A DNA stretch of 13,649 nt from Baffinella frigidus (lineage: Eukaryota; Cryptophyceae; Cryptomonadales; Baffinellaceae): the NCBI GenBank assembly GCA_026770585.1, contig MU647675.1:39467-53115 (forward strand). Reading direction: 5' to 3'. Under the pieces are notes generated by a model. It worked only from the letters and a program-made list of their open reading frames with translations. It searched no databases and was not told the DNA's origin. The translations under genes were made by a program, and so were the position numbers. Numbering within the stretch: the stretch's first letter is position 1; the number at the start of each line of letters is the position of its first letter. Below, one piece after another: positions 6,899 through 13,049 of the stretch.

Positions 6899-9508
6899 AA
6901 CGTCAAACGTCAAACGTCAAACGTCAAACGTCAACCCTAAACCCTAAACCCTAAACCCTAAACACCAAACCCTAACCCTAAACCCCAACCCCTAAACCCT
7001 GAAACCGTCAACCGTCAACCGTAAACCCTCACCACAAAACCCCAAACCCTGAAACCCTAACCCTAACCCAAAACCCTGAACACTCAACCCTAAACCCTGA
7101 AACCTCACTACCTCAGCCCTTTAACCTAAACCCTAAAACCCAAACCCAAAACACTAAAACCTGCATCCTAAACCCTACACCATAAACCCTGCACCCTACA
7201 ACCTGAACCCTTAACCCTAAACCCTGAACCCTAAACCCTAAACCCGAAAACCTAAACCCTAAACCCTCAACCCTCAACCATAAACCCTAAACACTAAACC
7301 CTAAACCCTAAATCCCAAACCCAAAATCTTGAGCCCTGAGACCTAAACCATCAACCCTCAACCCTCAACCCTCAGCTCTACGCCCTAAACCCTTACCCCT
7401 CACCCCGAAACCCTAACACCCAAACCCTAAGCCCTAACCCCTGCACCCTGAACCCTAAACCCTCACCCCTGCATCCTCCATACTAAACCCTAAACTCGTG
7501 ACAATGAAACTAACCCCGAACCTGAAGCCCTTAACCCTGAACCCTGAATCCAAAACCCTGAACCCCGAACAAAAGAACCTGAAACCTCATCCATCAACTC
7601 TCACCCCTAAACCCCAAACCCTCAACCCCAAAAACTCAAGGCTAAACGCTTCAACCTAAACCCTAACCAATAAGCCTTAAGCCTTAAACCTTAACCCTAA
7701 ACCCTAAACCCTAGACCCTCAACACTAAACACTAAACCCTAAACTCCAAACCCCAAACCCTAAACCATAGACCATAAAACCCACACCCTGAACCATAGAC
7801 CATAAAACCCACACCCTAAAATCATAAACCCTGAACCCCGAATCCTAAAACCTTAACCCTCAACCCTCGAACCTCGAACCTCAACCCTCAACCCTTAACC
7901 CTCAACCCTTAACCCTACACCCTTAACCCTACACCCCAAACCCTTTAGGTGGCTGTAGGCCAAAACCCTAAACCCTAAACCCTAAACCCTGAACCCCAAA
8001 CCCTAAACCTTCAACCCTAAACCGTGAACCCCAACCCCTGATACCCCAACCCTAATCCCATAAACCTGAAACCTGAACTATGAATGCTGAAACTTGAACA
8101 CCTGACCGTCTCACCTCAACCCCAAACCCTGCACCGTAAAAACTAAACCCTACACCCTAAATACGAAACCCTCGACCCTGCACCTTACTTCCTAAACTTT
8201 GCACACTGCACCCTAAACCCTGCACCCTGCACCCTGCACCCTAAACCCTAAACCCTAAACCCTAAACCCTAAACCCTAAACCCTTAACCCTGGACTCTAC
8301 AACCTAAACCCTAAACCCCAAACCCTAAACCCTAAACCCTAAACCCTAGCACCTCAGCTTTAAATCCTAAATCCTGAACCCTAAACCAGAAACCTCCAAA
8401 CCCTGAACCTGAATTCCCAACCGCTGAACCTCCAACTCTTAAACCTAAAAACCGTACCTTAAACCCCAGCCCCCAAACCCCACACCCTAAACCCCAAACT
8501 CTAAACCTTGAACCCTGAACCCTAAATACAAAACCCTAAACACAATTCACTAAACACTTAACCACAGACAACCCTAAATCCCAAACTATCCCTTATCCCT
8601 GATCCCTTACCTCAAACCCCAAACCCGAAGCCCGAAACCCCAAGCCCCAAACCCAAAGCCCCAAATCCCAAACCCCAAATGCCAAACCCCAAACCCCAAA
8701 CCCCAAATCCCAAACCCCAAACCCCAAACCTCAAAACCTCAAACCTCAATTCTCAACCCTCAACCCTAAACCCTACACCCTAGATCCAAACTTCAAACCC
8801 CAAAACCTAAATTCCAAATCCTGAACCCTAAATCCTAAACCCTAAACCCGAAAATCCCAAACCCTGAACCTTGAACCCTAAAACCCCAAACCCCAAACCT
8901 TAGACCTTGAACCCGAAACCCTTGACTCTTAATTTCTGAACTCTGAGCCCCAAACCCTGAACCCTGAACCCTGAACCCTGAACTCTGAATTCAAACCCTA
9001 ATCCCTAATCCCTAATCCTTAAAACCTAACCCCTTAACCCTCAATCCTCAACCCTCAACCCTTAACCCTAAACCATGAATCCTACACCCTAAACCCTAAA
9101 CCCTGAACACCACACCCTAAACTCTACACCCTACAACCTAAACCCTACACCCTAAACACTCAACCCTCAACTCTGAACCCTGAACCCAAGACCCTAAACT
9201 CTACACCCAACACCCTCAATCCCAAACCCTAAACCCTAATTCCTAAACCTTGAACCTTGACCCCACACCCTTGACCCCACACCCTCAACCCTAAACTCTA
9301 CACCCTAAACAATAAACACCAAAACGTAAACCCTAAACCCTAAACCCGAATACCTGAACCCTAAACCCTCGACCCTAAACCCTTAACCCTAAACCCCACA
9401 TCATAAACCCTAAACCCTGAACCCTAAGCCATAAACCCTAAACCCCAAATCCCAAACCCTACGGCCTAAATCCTAAACCGTAACCCCTAAACCCTGAACC
9501 TCAAATCC
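6761..9508 (-). repeat. Second degenerate telomere-type heptamer array (CCCTAAA on + strand)
   Basis: Same repeat type and orientation as 1-3602. Pure CCCTAAA runs remain near 6937-6963, 8243-8282 and 8303-8345. Homogeneous variant runs include CGTCAAA x5 (about 6900-6933), CCCTGCA (about 8215-8243), CCCCAAA (about 8684-8735) and CCCTGAA (about 8956-8985). No gene is visible. A TTTAGGTGGCTGTAGGCC interruption occurs near 7943-7960. Confidence 0.95.
7763..7817. repeat. 28-bp tandem duplication within the second array
   Basis: A 28-bp unit beginning AACCATAGACCATAAAACCC is present at 7763-7790 and repeated from 7791 to 7817 with no change. Twenty-eight bases equal four heptamers, so the duplication keeps the telomere repeat phase. 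Confidence 0.85.
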
Positions 9509-9929
9509 TTGCGTTGGGTAGTTTTTCCGTCCTGGAAACGGCCACCGAAAATCTCCTAATTCTCCAAGCCCGATCATCTGGTATTGTAGATCTCGCGTTA
9601 GCGCAGAATTGAGATGAGGTCGGGGGAAAAAATCGATGAAACAAAAATCGATTATTTTCACGTCCATTCAAAGTTGTATGCTATCTTAGACATCGGTTTA
9701 ATGACAAGACAGCGCTCACCACCCATAACAGGTAGCAAAACAAAACATTTTCACTTTTTTTCATTCCCTCATGTCCCGACCTGATCTCGAAAAAATGCGA
9801 GCTACCCCAAAATCTACAACACCACAATCGTGGACAGTCGCCAGATGTGAAAGTGCAAGTTCATAACATCTGCCTTGTGTGCCGCCAACACAAGCTGTAC
9901 ATGTAGAGTGTACACTGTAGCAAGCAAGA
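9509..9929. other. AT-richer unique island between oppositely oriented telomere-type blocks
   Basis: About 420 bp with no gene I can support; the 64-codon minus-strand frame inside it is short and without codon bias. It has runs of A and T (near 9626-9660 and 9738-9765), a doubled AAAAATCGAT (near 9627 and 9643), and TGTACA-rich dyads at 9895-9916. It separates CCCTAAA-orientation repeats on the left from TTTAGGG-orientation repeats on the right. Confidence 0.6.
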
Positions 9930-10022
9930 GGGTTTAGGGTGCAGGGTTTAGGGTGCAGGGTTGATAGGGTTGATGGTTGAGGATTTGGGTTTTAGTGTTT
10001 AGGGTTTAGGTTTTTGGGGTGC
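9930..10022 (+). repeat. Short TTTAGGG-orientation telomere-like block
   Basis: GGGTTTAGGGTGCAGGGTTT and following degenerate heptamers run for about 90 bp in the orientation opposite to the two large arrays upstream. Confidence 0.85.
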
Positions 10023-10040
10023 AGGGCAGGCAGGGACCTG

Positions 10041-10185
10041 GCTCTGTGCCTGTTTAATTTGGACTCGTCGATATTTCGCCCCCCCCGAAACGTCACAGGT
10101 GAATTTTGACACTCCCATGAAACTTGCCGATAAATTTTCGGGGGGGTCGCAATATCGACGAGCCCACATCGAACTGGGACAGAGC
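10041..10185. mobile_element. 145-bp terminal-inverted-repeat element (MITE-like)
   Basis: The segment starts GCTCTGTGCC and ends GGGACAGAGC. A strong inner inverted repeat pairs 10061-10090 with 10135-10165: CTCGTCGATATT on the left against AATATCGACGAG on the right, followed inward by C-run/GAAA paired with TTTTC/G-run. The outer parts pair less well. The middle holds about 45 bp without clear structure. Only one copy is in the window. It abuts the TTTAGGG block at 9930-10022. No target duplication is obvious, and no transposase is present. Confidence 0.65.
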
Positions 10186-10614
10186 TAGGAGACACATCTG
10201 GGCGAAAGGGGGCAAAGGAGGCTCGGCTGAACCTGCATGGGTAGAGTCGAGGAGCTCATCCGTAGATTACTCCTAACTCCTCAAGAGTGAGGTGGGCTGT
10301 GGCCTTCGACGTGAGTGTAAATAAAAGCACCAAAGCACCAAAGCGAGGACCGTGGCCTGTGAGGACCTAGCCCAGGACGAGCCCGCCTCAGGCCGTTGGG
10401 TCGGCTGCACATGTACTCGAGGTAGGCCACCAGGGGGGCTTGATGTGATCCGAAAGGAAGCATGGCCTTTCTGCAGGATAAGTTCCGGTGTCCGCCTATG
10501 TTGGGAGCTCGAAGAACCTATAGGACCTACAGGGCTGCACGTGCCTGGCACGACGGCGGTGCAGGGCAGGCAGAGACGTGAGGGCAGAAGCCCGAAGGCT
10601 GGAACCCATGAGGG
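10186..10614. other. Unique sequence, no supported gene; contains one copy of a 71-bp repeat
   Basis: Frames of 60-94 codons overlap on both strands but start with non-ATG codons or show no codon bias. A GCACCAAAGCACCAAAGC direct repeat is at about 10327-10344. A 16-bp string, GGTGCAGGGCAGGCAG, at 10558-10573 also occurs at 10018-10033. Confidence 0.4.
10450..10533 (+). repeat. 71-bp exact direct repeat, copy 1
   Basis: Positions 10450-10520 are identical to 11030-11100 (offset 580). The match continues to about 10533 with two mismatches (TAGGACCTACAGG against AAGGACCTAAAGG). The unit includes a small hairpin, GAAAGG/CCTTTC, around GCATGG. The two copies bracket foldback copies 1-3 and 2A/2B. 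Confidence 0.95.
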
Positions 10615-10742
10615 TACAGGGGTACCTCGCTCATAAGAAGGCGCCTCCCCCCAGGACCCTACAGTACATGTAGGCCTGTGCCTAGGGCCCTAAGGTGGTC
10701 CTAGGGAGGGGGGCGCTTTCTCATGAGGGATGAACCCCTGTA
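10615..10742. mobile_element. Foldback/MITE-like element, family 1, copy 3
   Basis: Left arm TACAGGGGTACCTCGCTCAT at 10615-10634 continues to 10640. The right arm at 10716-10742 is its diverged inverse, ending CCCCTGTA. The interior pairs CCTCCCCCCAGGACCC with GGTGGTCCTAGGGAGG and contains CTACAGTACATGTAGG, a variant also found in family 2 copy C. Compared with copies 1 and 2 it keeps the cleanest left terminus. Confidence 0.75.
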
Positions 10743-10768
10743 GGTTGGGTTGACTACGTCGTAGTTCC

Positions 10769-10876
10769 CTATCCCTTAAGTGCCCAGTAGGCTCATACGC
10801 CCTACCGTAGGACCCTAGGACCTACCTAGGACCTCTTGGCCTGCAAATTTGCAGGCCTGGGCACTTAAGGGGTATA
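10769..10876. mobile_element. Foldback element, family 2, copy A
   Basis: Terminal inverted repeats ATCCCTTAAGTGCCCAG (10771-10787) and CTGGGCACTTAAGGGGTAT (10857-10875) pair almost perfectly. Inside, GTAGGCTCATACGCCCTACC is followed by two CCTAGGACC units and then a perfect 20-bp palindrome at 10838-10857, GGCCTGCAAATTTGCAGGCC. About 107 bp in all, non-coding, and joined head to tail with copy B. Confidence 0.75.
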
Positions 10877-10982
10877 TAGCCCTTAAGTGGCCAGTAGGCT
10901 CATACGCCCTACCGTAGGGCCCTAGGACCAGCCTAGGACCTCAGGCCCCCAAATTTGGAGGCCTGGTCACTTAAGGGATATG
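10877..10982. mobile_element. Foldback element, family 2, copy B
   Basis: Left arm GCCCTTAAGTGGCCAG and right arm CTGGTCACTTAAGGGATAT are inverted repeats. Internal order matches copy A, including CCCTACCGTAGGG (10907-10919) and two CCTAGGACC units. The palindrome at 10944-10963 reads GGCCCCCAAATTTGGAGGCC, with one mismatch pair. It sits at the same distance from the left end as in copy A. Confidence 0.75.
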
Positions 10983-11029
10983 TGGGTAGGTGGGAAACTC
11001 TAACGGAGTGGGGAACTCCGACGAAGTCA

Positions 11030-11113
11030 CCGAAAGGAAGCATGGCCTTTCTGCAGGATAAGTTCCGGTGTCCGCCTATGTTGGGAGCTCGAAGAACCTA
11101 AAGGACCTAAAGG
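11030..11113 (+). repeat. 71-bp exact direct repeat, copy 2
   Basis: Identical to 10450-10520 over 71 bp, then similar for about 13 bp more. It is preceded by a small hairpin, CGGAGT-GGGGA-ACTCCG, at 11004-11020. Perfect identity suggests a recent duplication or gene conversion. Confidence 0.95.
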
Positions 11114-11206
11114 ACCCCAACTCCCCACACCCCACTTGTAGGGTACAGGCCTTGGGACCACGGGAGGCCTCACAACCTCCATATCGACATGAGCTGTATT
11201 CGTTAC

Positions 11207-11313
11207 ATATCCCTTAAGTGGCCTCTGGGCTCATACGCCCTACCGTACATGTAGGGCCCTAGGACCTGCCTAGGACCTCTGTGGGGTCAATTTTGACCCC
11301 ATAACACCTTATG
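11207..11313. mobile_element. Foldback element, family 2, copy C (right arm degenerate)
   Basis: Left arm ATATCCCTTAAGTGGCC matches copies A and B, as does GGGCTCATACGCCCTACCG and the double CCTAGGACC. A 6-bp expansion turns CCCTACCGTAGGG into CCCTAC-CGTACAT-GTAGGG. The internal palindrome at 11282-11301 is TGGGGTCAATTTTGACCCCA, with different arms from A and B. The right end (ATAACACCTTATGAG) matches the expected inverse of the left arm poorly and resembles the CGCTCATAAG arm of family 1 read in reverse. Confidence 0.65.
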
Positions 11314-11341
11314 AGCCTCCCGGCCTCGGACGGCGTCACGC

Positions 11342-11397
11342 GGTCATGAGGGCGACCTCGTGACCACCCCTCGTGACCGCGCGGGGAGTCACGAGGG
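11342..11397. repeat. Two adjacent GC-rich hairpins sharing a CTCGTGAC motif
   Basis: GGTCATGAGG (11342-11351) pairs with CCTCGTGACC (11356-11365) with one G-T mismatch across a GCGA loop. CCCTCGTGAC (11368-11377) pairs perfectly with GTCACGAGGG (11388-11397). The two stems share CTCGTGAC and a GAGGGCGACC tail, so one probably arose from the other. Confidence 0.75.
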
Positions 11398-11664
11398 CGA
11401 CCACACGGCGAAGGAGGCGCCCTCGACCGCCAGAAACGGCTCGGCCGCTTCCAGTCCCGCGGCGGGCCCGCGCGACGCCCTTTGAGCCATTGGGTCTGCG
11501 TCCCGAGGTGGGCTTACAGCCTGCACCCACGCTCCCTCCCGCACCTCCCCGTACCCGTCCGCGCCTGGAAACCGCGAAAGTTAAACGTCAGTTGTGAAAG
11601 TTGATACATCTAACAGAAGTTGACGAATGGGTGCGATAAGTTGACACGCCGTTAAGTTGACGAA
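11398..11664. other. GC-rich unique stretch ending in AAGTTGAC repeats
   Basis: No gene is supported; opposite-strand frames of 64 and 74 codons overlap each other here without a clear winner. The last 80 bp (about 11585-11664) carry AAGTTGA-type repeats (11597, 11619, 11638, 11653), the same motif as the 28-bp inverted repeat at 12334 and 12640. Telomere-like repeats begin at 11665. Confidence 0.5.
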
Positions 11665-11816
11665 GGGTTTAGGGGTTAGGTGCTAGGGGTTAGGGTTTAG
11701 GGTTTAGGGCTTAGTGTTAAAGGGTTTAGGATTTAGGGTTTAGGGTTTAGGGTTTAGGGTTTAGGGTTTAAGGTTTAGGGTTTAGGGTTTAGGGTTCAGG
11801 GTTGAGGGTTTGAACC
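11665..11816 (+). repeat. TTTAGGG-orientation telomere-like block
   Basis: About 150 bp of TTTAGGG heptamers, nearly pure between about 11723 and 11795 and degenerate at both edges. Orientation is opposite to the arrays at 1-3602 and 6761-9508. Confidence 0.95.
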
Positions 11817-11817
11817 G

Positions 11818-11895
11818 ATGGTGGTGACTGCGGCGGAGAAAGTGAAGTGGCTCGAATCGGGCGACCACGGTGTGATCGATCGCGAGTACCTTTAG
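11818..11895 (+). other. Coding-like island trapped between telomere-type blocks
   Basis: Seventy-eight bases of non-telomeric sequence form an open frame of 25 codons from ATG at 11818 to TAG at 11893-11895. The frame includes AAEKVKWLESGDHGVIDREY and uses mostly G or C at third positions. It is too short to be a gene call. It may be a fragment of a coding exon captured between two TTTAGGG blocks. The TAG stop is itself formed by the first telomere-like unit. Confidence 0.35.
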
Positions 11896-11974
11896 GGGTT
11901 TGGGGTTTGGGGTCAGGGATTTAGGATTGAGGGTTTAAGGTTTAGGGCTTAGGGTTTAGGGTTTAGGGTTTAGG
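11891..11974 (+). repeat. TTTAGGG-orientation telomere-like block, second part
   Basis: Degenerate TTTGGGG and TTTAGGG heptamers for about 80 bp, ending in pure TTTAGGG copies before AAACTCAGCC. Confidence 0.9.
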
Positions 11975-11994
11975 AAACTCAGCCTCCCGCTATC

Positions 11995-12191
11995 AGAGTG
12001 AGAGAGAGAGAGGGAGAGGGGGAGAGAGGGAGGAAGGGAGGGAGAGAGAGAGAGAGAGAAAGAGGGAGGGGGGGAGAGAGACAGAGACAGATAGAGAGGC
12101 AGAGCAACAGATAGACAGAGAAAGACAGAGACAGCGCGAGAGAGAGGCAGAGAGCGAGCGAGAAAGAGAGAGACCGCGCGCGCGAGAGAGG
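11995..12191. repeat. GA-rich purine tract (microsatellite-like)
   Basis: About 200 bp almost entirely of G and A on the + strand: (GA)n, GGGAGA and later GACAGA units, ending in a short CGCGCGCG patch. The 88-codon minus-strand frame inside it is a low-complexity artefact of the CT-rich complement. Confidence 0.9.
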
Positions 12192-12333
12192 TACTGTATG
12201 GCAAACTGCTCACCTCGACCACAGAAACCCCCCTACCGCAATTTCGTGCGGGTCAACAGTTTGAGTGCTCTGAGGGCAGTTCTCAGAGAAGCCCTGAGGT
12301 TCTGAGGCAGGGCAGCACACAACTTAACCATCT
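12192..12333. other. Unique stretch with possible minus-strand exon
   Basis: On the minus strand a short open frame containing PHEIAVGGFLWSR runs into TCGAG-GTGAGC (near 12209-12218), a good 5' splice-site match. On the same strand GCCTCAG strings upstream could serve as acceptors. This is suggestive only. TTCTC-A-GAGAA at 12281-12291 is a small palindrome. Confidence 0.2.
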
Positions 12334-12667
12334 GTCAACTTAACCATGTCAACTTCTGCGTTCTGAGGGGAGGGAGGGTACAGTTCGAAGTTAGGGTAGA
12401 ACTCCTCGAGGAGCTGCGTCGGGGGGGTGCACGTCCGGTACGTCTCCCGCTCCTGCCCGCAACCCACCGTGTTACTCCCTTGGAAATTCGGCACCTTGTG
12501 TTTGACCACTCTAATTTTGACCACTCTAGTTTTGCCAACATGGATTTGACCACTCTGGTTTTGAACTCTCTAATGTTTTGACCACTCTGGTCAAAATCAG
12601 CGCTGAAAATCAGCAAGACCGCTCGGGAGGGGACCTGGGACGCAGAAGTTGACATGGTTAAGTTGAC
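12334..12667. repeat. 28-bp perfect inverted repeat pair bracketing 278 bp
   Basis: Positions 12334-12361 are the exact reverse complement of 12640-12667. The unit contains GAAGTTGACATGGTTAAGTT followed by GAC in the right-hand copy. Related AAGTTGAC strings occur at 11597-11664 and in a partial third copy at 12321-12329. The pair could be termini of a 334-bp element or two independent insertions of a short repeat in opposite orientations. Confidence 0.85.
12377..12452 (-). pseudogene. Exon-like fragment, unknown product
   Basis: Read on the minus strand, GGGTTGCGGGCAG (a plausible 3' splice site) is followed at 12452 by an open, GC3-rich stretch including RETYRTCTPPTQLLEEFYPN, then FELYPPSP. 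A GTACCCTCCC string just after it resembles the donor-side sequence of the exon-like copy at 13086. I do not recognise the protein. It may be one exon of an intron-containing gene, or a relic, related to the duplicated fragments between 12635 and 13151 on the same strand. No complete gene can be assembled by eye. Confidence 0.35.
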
Positions 12668-12700
12668 GTGGAAGACGTCCCAGCGGCAGCGCAGGGCCAT
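12635..12700 (-). pseudogene. Exon-like fragment, copy 3, with a 21-nt insertion
   Basis: On the minus strand, ATG at 12700 opens a frame MALRCRWDVFHV that closely matches copies 1 and 2. After HV the sequence is interrupted by about 21 nt carrying the AAGTTGAC motif (part of the 28-bp inverted repeat) before rejoining at TCCCAG-GTCCCCTCCC, equivalent to the donor-like end of copy 1. The insertion keeps the frame. The continuing 121-codon frame runs on through TTTGACCACTCT repeats and is probably not meaningful. Confidence 0.45.
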
Positions 12701-12702
12701 TT

Positions 12703-12761
12703 TTCTTCTTCTTCTTCTTCTTCTTCTTCTTCATCATCCTTATAATCATCTTCTTCTTCTC
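12703..12761. repeat. TTC microsatellite, partly interrupted
   Basis: (TTC)n occupies about 12703-12732, followed by TCATCATCCTTATAATCATC and a further short (TTC) run to about 12761. It lies immediately upstream (minus-strand sense) of the ATG of exon-like copy 3. Confidence 0.95.
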
Positions 12762-12818
12762 TAGCACTCTCACGTCTAGAGAGATGAGTGATTCACAAGC
12801 CCATGAATGATTGTTTTT

Positions 12819-12847
12819 CGAGGCGGGCTCGAGACGAGCCCGCCTCG
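12819..12847. repeat. Perfect 13-bp stem hairpin
   Basis: CGAGGCGGGCTCG (12819-12831) pairs perfectly with CGAGCCCGCCTCG (12835-12847) across a 3-nt AGA loop. The GACGAGCCCGCCTC part also occurs at about 10377-10390 without its partner arm. Confidence 0.9.
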
Positions 12848-12874
12848 GTACAGTGGTGGGTCCTCAAAACTGAC

Positions 12875-12907
12875 CTGGCTCGCGACGTGCAAGACGTTCC
12901 AGCGGCA
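12875..12907 (-). pseudogene. Exon-like fragment, copy 2 (truncated)
   Basis: Read on the minus strand, CRWNVLHVASQ is encoded from 12907 and ends at AGCCAG-GTCAGT, a good 5' splice-site match at 12875/12874. The upstream MALR part present in copies 1 and 3 is missing; homology stops at 12907, where a TTTGACCACTCT-containing 28-bp tandem repeat begins. It lacks the 21-nt insertion of copy 3. Confidence 0.45.
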
Positions 12908-12962
12908 CCCTGTGTTTGACCACTCTGGGTTTGTACCCTGTGTTTGACCACTCTGGGTTTGT
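12907..12962 (+). repeat. 28-bp perfect tandem duplication
   Basis: A 28-bp unit starting ACCCTGTGTTTGACCACTCT is present twice in tandem without mismatch (12907-12934 and 12935-12962). Confidence 0.95.
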
Positions 12963-12984
12963 TGGTCTTGACATCCCTGGGTTG

Positions 12985-13034
12985 ACCACTCTGGTACCAT
13001 ACCTGTTGTTCTGTTGTTCTGGTACCAGAGTGGT
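12985..13034. repeat. 15-bp perfect inverted repeat with 20-nt loop
   Basis: ACCACTCTGGTACCA (12985-12999) is the exact reverse complement of TGGTACCAGAGTGGT (13020-13034). The loop is TACC plus CTGTTGTT-type repeats. It places two ACCACTCT motifs head to head around a KpnI-type GGTACC in each arm. Confidence 0.9.
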
Positions 13035-13049
13035 GCTGTTGTTCTGGTA

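Larger units (their letters stand above)
12501..13034. repeat. Dispersed TTTGACCACTCT motif
   Basis: TTTGACCACTCT occurs at 12501, 12516, 12545, 12577, 12915 and 12943. A GTTGACCACTCT variant is at 12981, and an inverse copy (AGAGTGGT) lies at 13027. A degenerate form, TTTTGAACTCTC, is near 12559. Spacing is irregular (15, 29, 32, 28 bp among neighbours), so this is not a simple tandem repeat. It fills the gaps between the exon-like copies. Confidence 0.8.

Noticed and set aside
1-9508. CRISPR-like array of short repeats
   Set aside because: The repeats are contiguous heptamers without unique spacers and match telomere-type repeats.
9509-9929. Head-to-head telomere fusion point
   Set aside because: The orientation is CCCTAAA left and TTTAGGG right, the reverse of a direct end-to-end fusion, and 420 bp of unique DNA separates them.
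11336-11597. Overlapping 64- and 74-codon frames on both strands
   Set aside because: GC-rich DNA leaves several frames open by chance; neither has supporting features.
11840-11895. tRNA-like B-box string GGCTCGAATCG
   Set aside because: It deviates from the B-box consensus, has no matching A box at the right distance and no cloverleaf, and lies in the coding-like island.
11956-12222. 88-codon minus-strand frame rich in S, L and P
   Set aside because: It is the translation of a CT-rich microsatellite complement, not a gene.
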